Shown here in pieces: positions 48,466 through 60,575 of a DNA stretch of 64,000 nt (the first letter of the stretch is position 1; each line of letters opens with the position of its first letter). Source of the DNA: Artemia franciscana (lineage: Eukaryota > Arthropoda > Branchiopoda > Anostraca > Artemiidae); NCBI RefSeq assembly GCF_032884065.1, contig NW_027062649.1, forward strand, positions 3,765,355 through 3,829,354, read 5' to 3'. The notes beneath the pieces are model-generated. The model saw only the letters and a program-made list of their open reading frames with translations, searched no databases and was not told the DNA's origin. Both the position numbers and the translations under genes were made by a program.

Positions 48466-49756
48466 AACAAGAGCTAAGAGCTCATATGGCACTTGTGACG
48501 AGGCGAGAAGAGCAAAGAGCCAATAGATCATATGGTATGAGCTCTAACAAAATTCTATGAATCAATAGATTGATTTAAAAAGGAAAATAAGAGGCTTAAT
48601 GTCGTTCAGGATTTAAAATAAGAGCTCTGAGTCACGATGTCCTTCTAAATATCAAAATTCATTAAGATCCGATCACCCACTCGTAAGTTATAAATACCTA
48701 ATTTTTTCAAATTTTTCCTCTCCCTTTAGCCCCCCAGATAGTCGAATCTGGGAAAACGACTTTATCAAGTCAAATTGTGCAGCTCCCTGATACGCCTATC
48801 AATTTTCATCGTCCTAGCACGTCCAGAGGCACCAAACTCGCCAAATCACTGAACCCCTCCACCCAACTCCCCCAAAGAGAGTGAATCCAGTACGATTCTG
48901 TCAATCACGTATCAAGGACATTTGTTTATTCTATCCACCAAGCTTCATCCCGATTCCTACACTCCAAGTGTTTTTCCAAGATTTCCCCCTCCAACTCCCC
49001 CCAATGTCAAACGATCTGGTCGGGATTTGAAATAAGAGCTCTGAGACATGAATTCTTTCTAAAAATCAAATTTCATTAAGATCCGATCATCTATTCGTAA
49101 GTTAAAAATACCCCAATTTTCACGTTTTCCAAGAATTCCGGTTTCCCCCTCCAACTCCCCCCAACGTCACAAGATCTGGTCGGAATTTAAATAAGAACTT
49201 TAAAGCACAAGATCCTTCTAAATATCAAATTTCATTAAGATCTGGTCACCTTTCGTAAGTTACAAATACCTCAATTTTCAAAATTACCCCCCCTCCAATT
49301 CCACCAAAGAGAGCAGGTCCGGTCCGGTTATGTCAGTCACGTATCTTAGGCAGGTTTTTATTCTTCCCGTCCAGTTTCATCCTGATCTCACCGCTTTAAG
49401 TATTTTCTAAGATTTCCGGTCCCCCCAACTGTCCCCCCCAATTACGCTTGATCCGGTTGAGATTTAAAATAAGAGATCTGAGTTACGAGGTCCTTCTAAA
49501 TATGAAGTTTCATGAAGATCCGATCACTCCTTCGTAAGTTAAAAATACGTCATTTTTTCTTATTTTTCAGAATTAACCCCCCCCCCCCAATAGATCGGAT
49601 CCGTTACAATTATGTAAATCACGTATGTAAGACTTCTGCTTATTTTTCCCACCAAGTTTCATCCCGATCCCTCCAATCTAAGCGTTTTCCAAGATTTTAG
49701 GTTCCCCCACCCCAAACTTCCCCCAACGTCACCAGATCCAGTCAGGATTTAAAATA
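48466..49756 (+). repeat. R1 repeat, plus-strand copy
   Basis: Starts with the R1 head 'aacaagagctaagagctcat'. It contains several subrepeats with 'aaataagagctctgag', 'ttcattaagatccgatca' and C-rich linkers. Its first 540 bp form the left arm of an inverted repeat with 49757-50293. The terminal hairpin is absent, so the copy is incomplete at its 3' side. Confidence 0.8.
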
Positions 49757-50293
49757 GCTTTGGGGGGAGTTGGAGGGGTAAATCTTGGAAAAACACTTGG
49801 AGTGTAGGAATCGGGATGAAGCTTGGTGGATAGAATAAACAAATGTCCTTGATACGTGATTGACAGAACCGTACTGGATTCGCTCTCTTTGTGGGAGTTG
49901 GGGGGAGGGGTTCAGTGATTTGGCGAGTTTGGTGCTTCTGGACGTGCTAGGACGATGAAAATTGATAGGTGTGTCAGGGAGCTGCACAATTTGACTTGAT
50001 AAAGTCGTTTTGATTCGACCATCTGGGGGCTAAAGGGTGAGGAAAAATTAGAAAAAAATAGGTATTTATAACTTACGAGTGGGTGATTGGATCTTAATGA
50101 ATTTTGATATTTAGAAGGACATCGTGACTCAGAGCTCTTATTTTAAATCCTGACCGGCATTAAGCCTCTTATTTTCCTTTTTAAATCAATCTATTGATTC
50201 ATAGAATTTTGTTAGAGCTCATACCATATGATCTCTTGGCTCTTAGCTCTTCTCGCCTCGTCACAAGTGCCATATGAGCTCTTAGCTCTTGTT
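49757..50293 (-). repeat. R1 repeat, inverted partial copy
   Basis: Reverse complement of 48466-49005 with only a few percent mismatch by eye, starting with the same R1 head at 50293. Junction with the plus copy is at 49756/49757. Confidence 0.88.
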
Positions 50294-51305
50294 GTTTAAT
50301 AGTAATGCTAGAAAATCCTGCGCCCTTTTCATTGAATATCTCTTCCCCCCTGAAATATTCCTCCAAGGAAAGATCCTCCCATATAGCCCCTCCCCTGAAC
50401 CCCACACCCAAACCAAAAAAAATCCCCTGAAAACGTCGGTACATTTCCCAATAACCATTACTGTATGTAAACATTGGTCAAAGTTTGTAACTTACAGCCC
50501 CTCCCCCAGGTACTGTGGGGGGGTAAGTCATCCCCAAAGACATAGTTATTATGGTTTTCGACTATACGGAACAAAATGGCTATCTCAAAATTTTGATCTG
50601 TTGACTTTGGGAAAAATGAGCGTGGGAGGGGGCCTAGGTGCCCTACAATTTTTTTGGTCACTTAAAAGGGCACTAGAACTTTTCAGTTCCGTTAGAATGA
50701 GCCCTCTTGCAACACTCTAGGACCACTTGGTCGATACGATGACCCCTTAAAAAAAAACAAAAAAAAAAACAAATAAACACGCACCCGTGATTTGTCTTCT
50801 GGCAAAAAATACGAAATCCCATATTTTTGTAGATTGGACCTTGTAATTTTTATGGCACTTGGTATTAACCAAGTTTCATATAGCAATCGCCAATTCTGTC
50901 GTTCTGTCTGTCTGTCGGTCGGTCCCGGTTTTGCTACTTTAGGCACTTCCAGGTAAGTTAGGACGATGAAAGTTGGCAGGTGTATCAGGGACGGGACCAG
51001 CTTAAATTAGAAATAGTCGTTTTCCCAATTTGATCATCTGGGGGGAAGTATGGGGCCGGTTAATTCGAAAAAAATAGAAAAAATGAAGTATTTTTAACTT
51101 TTGATGGGTGATGGGATCTTAATGAAATTTGATGTTTGGAATAATATTGTGTCTCAGAGCTCTTATTTTAAATCCTGGCCGGATCTGATGACATTGGGGG
51201 GAGTTGGAGGGGGGAACCTAAAATCTGGAAAACACTTAGAGTGGGGGATCGGATGAAACTTGATGGGAAAAACAAGCAAAAGTCCCAGATACATGATTGA
51301 CATAA
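50294..51305 (-). repeat. R2 and R1 minus-strand copies running into gap
   Basis: 50500-50700 resembles 1700-1860; 50700-50848 resembles R2 at 53165-53280; from 50852 the R1 terminal hairpin (50856-50875, one mismatch) starts a minus-strand R1 that continues with (CTGT)n and C/G-rich subrepeats until the gap. Confidence 0.75.
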
Positions 51306-51405
51306 NNNNNNNNNNNNNNNNNNNNNNNNNNNNNNNNNNNNNNNNNNNNNNNNNNNNNNNNNNNNNNNNNNNNNNNNNNNNNNNNNNNNNNNNNNNNNNN
51401 NNNNN
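51306..51405. other. Assembly gap, 100 N
   Basis: Exactly 100 N, the convention for a gap of unknown length. It probably hides the first part of the MID1IP1-like gene. Confidence 0.99.
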
Positions 51406-51406
51406 C

Positions 51407-51653
51407 GCTAGCAAGTCTCGCTCGTTTATTCGCAACCTACAAGCAGCTGATTTGTACAACCTTTATCAGACTTTAAACAATATGAAAACTGAGCTTATTT
51501 GGGCAACGAGTCCCAATGATGAAGAAAATGCCCCGGAAGTAACACGACCACAGAAAAGGAAAACTTTTGCCCGTCGGACATCGGTGACAAGCATGCCAAT
51601 GTCATCTGCATCAAGTATCAGCACTGCCATATCAGATACGGACTCTGAAATAG
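51407..51653 (+). CDS. MID1IP1-like exon, 5' side cut by gap
   Basis: Open from the first base after the N run. It encodes ASKSRSFIRNLQAADLYNLY, then QTLNNMKTELIWAT, PQKRKTFARRTS and a Ser-rich SMPMSSASSISTAISD stretch, ending SDTDSEI. Donor is GTAAAA at 51654. One codon base is carried over. The start of the exon lies in the gap, so length and initiation codon are unknown. Confidence 0.85.
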
Positions 51654-54600
51654 GTAAAAAACAAAGTTTAGTTTTGCCACAGACCAAACATGTAGAATAC
51701 AGATGTATAACTTGTCTTTCCTGTAATGTTCTAAAAAGGGGTCGGGTATAATGCGTGCCTTTGGAGCAATTCATAACAATGGAACTGTATATACTAAAAT
51801 AGTATTGCCTTGCCTCTTGAACGATTAATTTCTGTTTGTTGGCCAGTATCAATTGTACCATCATAGGATTTAAATTGAAAAGTAATCGGAAAGAAACTTA
51901 TGATCAGTTAATAATTTGTTTTTAATTGACTTGAATTTTTGTAAAGATCAGATATTCTCATTTAGTTTGCTTATAACAGACAGAATTTATGAGAATTTTT
52001 GCTTTTTTTATTAAACAGGCAGAATTTTTTTTTTAGTTCAGAAAAGGGCAGTCCCTAAAAATGCAGTAGAATACCTGCTAGAATAATGTTGAAAATAAAC
52101 TCAAAAGAAGTATAATCTAAGCAATTCTGCAGCTTTAGAGTTCCTTATGGTACTATCCGATTCACTTGAAACGCTTGCCAACACAGAGGACGTAAAATTG
52201 CGTTTCCTTTTCAATCAAATTTCATAGTCGAACCATAGATTTTCAATAAATTTCGATTTTGTTTGATTCCTAGTGAAAATTCCTGAATTCGCCCTTTTTT
52301 GGATTGGTTAGACGACGCTTAGGCTCATAAAATGACGTTAAGGTATCGAGTCCCCTTAAACAAAGGTTTCATTTTAATGATACAGACTATTTTTGCTCTC
52401 TTGTGATCAGAGGCACCATTTATTGTATTAGTAGATTTTTAATATATTAGCTCATTCCCCCCCCCTCAGACAACCATTTCATATCTTAAAGTGGCCGGAC
52501 CAGTGTTATCAATTATACAAATGGTGGTCAATTAGACCAGTGTTGTCACTTTCTTGGTAATATTAAATAACTCTATCTCTCTTTATCAATGTAGAGATAT
52601 AGTGATACTCTCTTTTCAAATGTATGTAAAGACTGACGGTAAAATAAAAAAAATAAATAAATTATCACAAATATGAAAAGTGGGATGAGGTACCACCCCT
52701 GAAGCCTGTTCTATCCACGCTAAGGTTTTATCCCGACTCTCCTGCACTCAGGAGAGTCGGCTTCGATACTACGGGCTGGTTTCGGTATTTTCACAATGCA
52801 GAATAACATGGGATTTTTCTAACTATGAGGGAGGCCTTCCCCCCACCGAACCTCCGATCTTTAAGGTAAATTCCACTTATTATCACAATGGCAAAAAGCT
52901 TCCTGTTCTAATTAAACGGCCCTTGTGTTTCAGGAGTCATTCTTACAAAAATGTGACAAACAGTCAAATTTTAGCGTAAAGAGTAAGGTTCTGGGCCGAA
53001 AGATGATTGGCTTGATTGTATATTTTTTTTAGAGAGACAAGAATTTATTTTAAAGAACCAAAAAGATAATATTGGCCCTGTCTGCACCAAAACTGTTGTT
53101 TAGTGGAACTGTTGTTATGTTGTTTTGAATTATCTTTTAATGAGATCTCTCTCAGTTCTCTAGAACCCCTAGTTCGATACGATCACTCCTGGGAAAAAAA
53201 ATACAAACAAATAACCACGCATCCGTGATCTTTCTTCTGGCCAAAAAAAATTCAAAATTCCATATTTTCATTGATAGAATCTTGAAAGTATTACATCATG
53301 GTTCTCTGATATGCTGACTCTGATGATATGATTTTTAACAAGATTACTTGACTTTCTGAGGATGTAGTCACTTTTTTCAAAAAGTTGGAAAATCTTCTCG
53401 GGCTCATAGGTTTTAATGGACAGCATGAAACTTAATAAATGTTACATATTTGGAATCAGCATATAAAGCAATTTCTTTTGACGTGCAAATTGTTATTATA
53501 ACCATTTCCAAGAGTTTTGGTTACTATTTGGCCGAAGGAATTGAATCTTTGTTGCGCTGTGGTCTCCATTTTCAATGAAAAAAAGCAAACATACTTTAGA
53601 TTTTGGTTTGAACGACTCCCTTCTTGATATTATACAGTCACAGGCAGGATCCGACAACCTAAGACAACAACCGTCATCAAATAGCTGAGATTCAGCGCTA
53701 TCTATCCAACGAGCTACATTTTTCGAATTTGGTTCGCAATTTATTCATGTTGTTTATTGTTTGAAAACACGTTTAAGATTGCCCAAAAAACAATGTTTTC
53801 CTATTTCTTAGCATGTTTTGATCCATCACTAAGAAAAATCTCAAGCAGTATCATAATTCTCGCCCGGTAAATTGTTAGATCTGTAATTAATGAATCGAAT
53901 CACGCATGATTATTAAGATTCATGATTATTTAACTTGTTTTAATTTTTTGTTATAATTCTGTCGTTACTTTTACTGTTACTGCTTCTTTACTCTTGTTGT
54001 TTTCTAATATTTTCCATCGTGCAGAGCCGAAGTTTCTATTTCAATCATAACCTGAATGACCAACAAGGTCGTTGCTTGTAAAACTAAAGATGTGCCTAGA
54101 CTTACTGAGCTTGAAGGTTTTGACTCTTTCACTATGACAGTTCCTTTAAGTTTCCTAATGAAACAAGTGAGATCAGCTTTGTTTATGACGCAAGTTGAGA
54201 AAACTGATGAGATGAAAATGATGAAATGATGAATGATGAAAATGATGAAATGAGATGAAAACTGATGAGATGATGACTGATGAGATGGCAAGATGAGAAA
54301 ACTGTGTGGCTATGTAAATAGTAATTTGATAGTTTCAACCGAATTACTATTTCAGAATTTTTGCGGGATTCCTTTTTGGCCCTACATAATGGCATAAAAG
54401 ACCAAAAGGAAGATTCCTGTCTCATCCTTCCCGGTTAGAAAGTGCACTTTAAAACGAACAGCCAAAGAAAATAGCAAAAGGCTTCCGAGTTCCAAAATCT
54501 TTCTACTAGTAACTTCTCTTTTTCTCTGCCATAGCAATCTCATCGATCCCGAAAAGAAAGTCAATTATGCTTCAAATGCAAGTAAGCTTTGTCACTAACT

Positions 54601-56037
54601 TCTGAAGTTCTTGACACTTCTTTTTCAAATAATCAAATAATTTGTTTTTGTTAGTCCCCCCTTTACTGACAAACTTCTTTTATTATTGGGCTCTGTGTCC
54701 CCCTCCGCGAAAAAAAAAATCCTACGTTCCTATTACAGCTAGACTTAACCAAAGCTTGACTAGATCTTATTGATAGTTGGTATCCATTTGAATGGCAAAA
54801 TCTAAGTATTAGCTAATTCTTATTGTGAATGGACCTTAGCTAACCCTGACTGTTGTACAGTGTGTAAGCTCAGTAATAATTAATTCTGACATCCTAATAT
54901 TCTTTTGCTACAGGCAAGGTTATTGCTAACCCCATCCTGGGAAGTATTCTGCAATAGATGACAATTATTGATCTAGCCACGTGTCACTTTAAACAGTTTG
55001 GATTAAATGGGAATAACAACATTATTAAACGCACTTTAGTAGAGTAGAAGATTAATTGGGTAGTTTAGAATGCAAAGTAGAGCAATGTCAAAACAACATT
55101 ATAGTCATACTTGTGGACATAAGAATGAGCACAGCAAAATGGTAATGCATCCCGTTTGTGATTTGATGATCCGAGCTTTTCCACGTACAAATTATTGAAC
55201 ACAAATGCTATAATCATTCAGATTGTAGACTTAAGGCATAATGTTTTTGAAAATTAGACAAGATGGAAGTAAAAAATATAATTATAATAATAACATTGAT
55301 ATTATCTTTCATAATACTGCTTTAATATATAAGCGACTGAAATACTTATTGATGTTTTCTAATCCCATAATATTGTTGTATTATAAATACGAGTAAATTA
55401 GAAATGGTATTTTGTCAATGTCAAAGAACAAGTGTGGCGTTAAAATATCTCACAGGCTTTTGTGTATATGTGTGTTTTGTCTATTTTTGTGTGTGAGGTT
55501 CAAGCTCATGAAGTTTAAGCTATTGTGTGTGTGCTTATGGCTTCATAACACGTTTTGTTTTTAATTTTTAGTATTGACGGTTTGCGTTTATTCTTTTTTT
55601 ATTCTTTTTTCTTTATTATTCTTTTTTATTTTTTATTATTTCTTTTTTTATTATTCTTTTTATTCTTTATTCTCTTTTATTCTTTAATTCTTTTTTTCTT
55701 TTTTATTATCTTTTTTATTATTCTTTCTTTTTTATTATTATTATCATTTTATTATTCTTTTTCTGTTTATTCTTTTTTTATTTTTATTTTTTCTGTGAGT
55801 TTTATTTGTTTTAAACAGCAATTCTTTCTTCTAGGAACAGATCAGGATACAGAAGATTCTGGTGTAGAAATAGAGAGAGACTCAACTCTTGACGAAAATG
55901 AGGAAGATTGTGTTCAAAAAGCCGCCAGCCAATTTATGAGGCACCTTTTCGGACTCCGTAAGAGCTTAGAGCATTTGACAGACACCGCAAATTACCTCAC
56001 GCGAAGGTACCACCTAGAAATCGGTTCTTGTGATTAG
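51407..56037 (+). CDS. MID1IP1 / Spot14 family protein, partial
   Basis: Small cytosolic regulator of lipogenesis; in vertebrates MID1IP1 (MIG12) and THRSP act on acetyl-CoA carboxylase and MID1IP1 also binds microtubule-associated MID1. Two exons, 51407-51653 and 55835-56037, join in phase 1 across a 4.18-kb GT-AG intron to give about 149 residues. The first shows LYNLYQTLNNMKTELIWATS, parallel to the human YSHYVLLKSIRNDIEWGVL. A Ser-rich acidic linker follows. The end has HLFGLRKSLEHLT and ANYLTRRYHLEIG, parallel to human HLRGLHTVLSKLT and ANILTNRYKQEIG. Human MID1IP1 is 183 residues; the missing 35 or so N-terminal residues should lie in the gap or upstream. The identification rests on my memory of the family. 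Confidence 0.85.
53165..53560 (-). repeat. Dispersed repeat R2, minus copy
   Basis: Shares 'acgcatccgtgatctttctt', 'ggttctctgata-gctga' and the terminal 'gttttggttacta' with 59810-60190 (minus) and 48186-48465 (reverse). R1 is not inserted in this copy. Confidence 0.78.
54198..54293. repeat. (GATGA)-type short repeat
   Basis: 'gatgaaaatgatgaaatgatg' and related words repeat about a dozen times over 95 bp; non-coding. Confidence 0.85.
55586..55830. repeat. TTATTCTTT-rich tract
   Basis: Pyrimidine-rich imperfect repeats of 'ttattcttttt'. Overlapping frames give Phe/Leu/Ile-rich peptides that look membrane-like but are composition artefacts. Confidence 0.85.
55835..56037 (+). CDS. MID1IP1-like terminal exon
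   Basis: Acceptor TTTCTTCTAG then 203 nt to TAG at 56035-56037. With the carried base it starts GTDQDTEDSGVEIERDS, runs through DENEEDCVQKAASQFMR, and ends HLFGLRKSLEHLTDTANYL, then TRRYHLEIGSCD. The paired Leu-rich helix and the NYLTRRY-EIG end are the conserved C-terminus of the Spot14 family (Pfam Spot_14). Confidence 0.9.
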
Positions 56038-57144
56038 CAAAATCTTGTCAGTGAGCAGTGATTTTGATAGATCATAATGTCTTGCGTGTTTCTGGTATAT
56101 CCTTATTGTAAGTCTGTGTGATCAATAGCGATTTGTTGTGCTATAGATAGAAGTGACTTGTGCAGTTATTATTTAAAAGGATATTTTTCTATTTTATTGT
56201 TGTTTATCGTATTTGCCACGGCTCAATATGATTACTCATGTTAGGAAAGCGGTGTAGCTGTTGGAGTAATTTGATTTCAGATCATGATTTATTTTACTTT
56301 CTTCCCTTTTTTTTCTACTTTTTATAAGTCTATTTTAACATTATATTTTTCTTTGATACTTTATTCTTTAGTTGACTAGCTATTTCTGTACTCCTTATTT
56401 AGAGATACTTAATTAGAAAAACGGTACAAATTGTCAATGAAGAGTTGACAACAGTCATATTCACAGTAAAATGTTTGGGGGGGGGGGGGGCTATATTTGT
56501 TGGCGGGATAAAGTAGGATTTATTCATAATGAAGCAAATACATAATGAACACACGGAACTATTCCCCACAAAGACTCCTTGGCAAGGGGATATAAAACCT
56601 TTTATATGCTCTAAAATTAGCGCTGTGACAGTCCAAAATTTGTTATGAGATACTTTCCATAAAATAGGTTTAAAGCCTACCTCGCCATATTAACGCTCTA
56701 TCAATTGGTTTAGTTCGCTCACCTCTATATTATTTGGTGGTCAAGATATGTAGAAATTAATAAAATGCTTTATATCCCCTCTTTTCACTCACATAAATAG
56801 TTGGAGAGATGGTACATCTGGTATTATAAATGGCACATAGAGACTGAAATTTAAGCCTACCCTTTAAGCCCATCGAACTATATAAATTGGTTCAGTTTAT
56901 TTACACTTATCTCATTTGTCGCGCTAAATATATAGGATTTTTTTTATCTTTTTTTCAAAATTGATTATATCTTCTTATAACACTCACAAAAATAGATTGG
57001 AAGTGGAGAGGTTGACATTAAAATTACTTTGCCCTGTCTTAAAGTCCAAGAACACATATCTTGTACCAGCTCCTGGATCCTAATTGAGGTAATAGATGTC
57101 CTAAACATATCTTTTATAGTGGTTCTACTCTCCTCTTAAATTTT
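56038..57144. other. 3' flank of MID1IP1-like gene, no further gene
   Basis: AT-rich. A clear AATAAA close to the stop codon was not found. A G-run (56476-56489) and copies of 'gaagactg/taaagcctacc' phrases (about 56670, 56855) hint at a short repeat. Confidence 0.5.
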
Positions 57145-57600
57145 ATGTTATGCAGGATACCACTACTAACAACTCATTGGAACACGAGCCACCTGAAGTC
57201 AACCCAGCTGCGCAGATTTACCCTCCACCCTAATTCGTTCATAGTTACTTTCTTTTCCGCCTTCCAGAAAGTTCTGATTTCCTTTAAATCCTTTCTTATG
57301 ACCTCTTCTCACGGCATTTTGGGACGACCCGCTTTTTGTTCGGCCCCGGATCGATAGCCAAATAGGACCATCCTTCAACCTTTACTTTCCTTATCTTCCT
57401 CCTATCTCTACACATCTTTTGCCTTAAACTTTACGAAGAGATTCTGTTTCAAAGCCATGCTTTATCATTGTCATTACCTTATCTTCCGCGATTCTGATCA
57501 TAGTTGAAAGATTTATTTTTCTATTCGTCTAAACGTTTTTCAACTGCAACTAAACATTCTCGGTTTGGGCTGTTTTCCTTCTGTGGTTTTCCTTTCCTTT
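57145..57600 (-). mobile_element. LINE 3'-end fragment
   Basis: Minus-strand tail of the RTE-like LINE ('ccactactaacaactcattgg' to 'gggacgacccgctttttgttcgg' split in two phrases here) continuing into the region before it. It matches the 7945-8400 copy in order and orientation. Dead. Confidence 0.7.
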
Positions 57601-58164
57601 TTTCCTGGAAATAAGCTATTTACCAAGGATAATCTAGCACTTGATCGAGTGCCCACTGAGACCAAGGAGTAACGTAACCAGCATTCTGTTATTTGTTGGT
57701 AAATACTTTCTCAGACCATACTGGCTAGACATGACGTATGAAACCAAGAAAAAAAATCGAATAGGTGAAAATGAAGATTTTGTCAGCCAGTTGCAAAATA
57801 TGAAGACGAAATTCAAGCAAATATTCCGACCAGGACCTCCGCCGAGTCGTCCTCAGTGCTCAAAAAAAAGAAGAGAAAAAAAAACAAAATCTAACCTTTC
57901 TGAAGTGAACTCTGCAAGAGGAGAAAAGACACTGAATAAAAAAAAAAAAAAAAAGAAAAAAATAACACTCAGATATCAATGAAACAGAGTTTACCAATTA
58001 GACTGAGTAAGAATTCTTTGCCTTGTAACAGATTTTGTCTGTCTACAATCGATTTTCATTAGATATGCGGACAGGCTATCTTAAACTAAATTTAATTTAA
58101 CTGACGGACAGGCTATCTTAAACTAAATTTAATTTAACATTTGAAGGAACTTCTTTGGGGGGGG
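57601..58164. other. Unassigned; Lys-rich frame ending in poly-A
   Basis: A 113-codon frame at 57641-57982 has FVSQLQNMKTKFKQIFRPGP then a Lys/Arg-rich stretch and ends in a run of about 16 A at 57939-57955. This might be a retroposed tail, but no family is recognised. A 35-bp direct repeat ('gacaggctatcttaaactaa') is at 58070-58138. Confidence 0.3.
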
Positions 58165-58280
58165 GGGGTTGAAAATAGAAGCTTTGAATAGATTGTAATG
58201 GAGCAGCAATATGCGCGGCTATGTTGGCCTCAGGGGGCTTGATGCTGCAGTGGGTTTGATTAGCAGCAATACTAGCAGTA
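58165..58280 (+). mobile_element. LINE 3'-end fragment
   Basis: Decodes to the tail EALNRL...[14 protein letters not shown] of the RTE-like LINE and ends in a 'gcagcaatactagcagta' tract. Confidence 0.65.
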
Positions 58281-58344
58281 TGACATTTTAATACCGTGGG
58301 AAAATTAGTTTCTATAAAGCTCTGAAAATTTGCTTGATAATTAT

Positions 58345-58581
<237 letters not shown>

Positions 58582-58782
58582 TGAAAAGAGAAATCACCAA
58601 TGCAACAGCACAAACGCAAAAAAAAAGACAGAAGGAGAAAAGGAATACTGTTTTCCTAAATTAGTGATTACTATAGACCAGCACTTGAATGAGGCCTTAA
58701 CCCTACTCATCCATACAATCACGTAGGTCAAACAGCATAGCCATACACAATCAACCATAAAGAATAATCCATGGACAGGCAG

Positions 58783-58786
<4 letters not shown>

Positions 58787-58857
<71 letters not shown>
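58787..58857. repeat. (TA)n microsatellite, about 70 bp
   Basis: About 35 perfect TA units. Confidence 0.97.
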
Positions 58858-58859
<2 letters not shown>

Positions 58860-59809
58860 GACATTGTCGAACATATAAAAAAAAATGTAAAAGCCTATTC
58901 ATATTAAACGCCGCGTCATTGGCTTTAATTTCGGAATTTTGACAGGAGACCCTTCTGCAGGAATTGCCTGCTACAGAGCAATCCAGATCCAACTTCTTGC
59001 AAAAACATTTTCAGGAGTCGCAGCTATTTGGGTTACACGAGCAGGAGCTGCAATGGAATCAGGGTTAAGTCAATCGTTATGATAACTGATTGTTTCTTAA
59101 TTCTTATATCCCCACTGAAGGGGGTCAAGACTTGACCTGTTTCAACTCGACTGCTTCAATTTTGGACTTAATGGTACAAGTGCAACCAGTGAAACTAGAC
59201 TCCCATGTAGTGGCAATTCTCGAGAGTTCACAAATTTTAAGAATGTTGATGAAATTCTTTTTAAATATAAAATACTTATGTCTTAATCATTCTTGTGGCA
59301 AATCTCTAACATTTTTATCGGGTTGGGGGGGAGGGCAAGAGGGGTCCATATCCGAATAATCAAAGGATATGAGATATATAATTATTTTTCGCCACATTTT
59401 TGGGGGACGACTGCCCCCTTGCTCCTCCCTCCAAACGACACCCTGATAACTATTGTCAGATTCACGGTTGGTGGGGTTGGCGTTGACAATTGTGATCTAC
59501 CGGTGTTTAAAATTGTTTGCCAAATCTATATATCTATCGGTCAATCTAAACGACATGCACTTCAGACTTTAAGCCTTTAGCACGAAGTTCGTTATTTTGG
59601 TTTCGTAATTGTTGAATTTCGTTAATTTGGTGTCCCAGAAAAAAGAATAGGTCATTTTTTTCAAAAAAATTATACAATATGTTTAATTCTTAATAAGAAA
59701 TCAAGTTTAACTAGCTATAGAAAAAGTTATGTGAAACTCATATTTATGTCTTTTATTAACAAACTATAATCTATAGCCATCCAACAAGGGTCAAGGGTCT
59801 CTTTATTGA
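58858..59809. other. No recognised gene
   Basis: AT-rich with short chance frames at 59090-59359 and 59293-59580. No domain, splice pairing or repeat terminus was found. Confidence 0.5.
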
Positions 59810-60190
59810 CGAAAAAAAAGCAACAGATAAACGCGCATCCGTGATCTTTCTTCTGCCAAGAAATACAAAATCCGACATTTTTGAAGATAAGAGCTTGAAA
59901 CCTCTACAGCAAGGTTTTCTGATAAGCTGAATCTGATGGTATGATTTTCATTAAGATTCCATTACTTTTAGGGGTTGTTTCCCCATCTTTTTGAAAATAA
60001 GGCTAATTTTTTTCTTGCTCGTAACTTTTAATGGGTAAAATCAAACGATGAAAGTCATATATTTGAAACTATCATAAGAACCTGATTCTTTTGATGCATC
60101 GATTGGTGTAAAATTCCTTTTTTTAGAGTTTCGGTTACTATGAGCTGGGTCGCTCCTTCCTTACAGTTCGTTATCGCAAACTGTTTGATC
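59810..60190 (-). repeat. Dispersed repeat R2, minus copy
   Basis: Same order as 53165-53560, ending in 'gagctgggtcgctcc-tcc' and 'cagttcgttatcgcaaactg'. The reverse complement matches the R2 head at 48186. Confidence 0.8.
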
Positions 60191-60289
60191 TTTACAACTA
60201 TTACCTAAAGTTGTTACTTTTTTGAAACCAGAAATTTTGCATATTTTGTTTATCCCTTAAAATATATGCAGGATACAATAAGTAAACAT

Positions 60290-60575
60290 ACAAACCGGGA
60301 CACTCCACAATGAAGAAAAATATGTAAATACTTTTACCTAGATCCCCTGCTTGCAACTGATATTACCACAAGTGTGAGCGTTCTGTTCCGGGCTCGAAAT
60401 ATGTTGGGAAACAGTCTACACAGGCCAGGATTCACCAATAGGTCCACGAGGCCCGGGCTTAGGGGCGCACAATGCCAGCGGGCGCGATAATTTATATCTG
60501 AGTGTTTTTTCTTAACGAAACTGGACTGCTGTGATTTATTGTCAAAGTGCGGGGTGCACTCCGTCACCGCGCTGC
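60290..60575. repeat. Dispersed repeat, left copy
   Basis: 60420-60560 shares 'ggattcac/tacaaa-ag-c', 'gaggcccgggctta/aggcccagtccta', 'cacaatgccag-gg' and 'tcttgac-aaaactgga-t' with 63860-64000. Both copies run in the same direction. Confidence 0.65.

Larger units (their letters stand above)
51654..55834. other. MID1IP1-like intron
   Basis: 4.18 kb, no coding exons seen. It holds a minus-strand R2 copy (53165-53560), a GATGA-type repeat (54200-54290) and a long T-rich TTATTCTTT tract (55586-55830) that serves as a very extended pyrimidine tract for the acceptor at 55834. Confidence 0.75.

Noticed and set aside
51260-51405. Coding sequence upstream of the gap in frame with the MID1IP1-like exon
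   Set aside because: The bases before the N run are R1 repeat sequence; the frame continuity across N is meaningless.
55555-55834. Multi-spanning membrane N-terminus fused to the Spot14 exon
   Set aside because: This is T-rich intron sequence running into the splice acceptor at 55834; the phase joins correctly with the exon ending at 51653.
57641-57982. 113-codon Lys-rich protein gene
   Set aside because: It ends in an A run, has no recognised domain, and lies between LINE fragments; kept only as an unassigned note.
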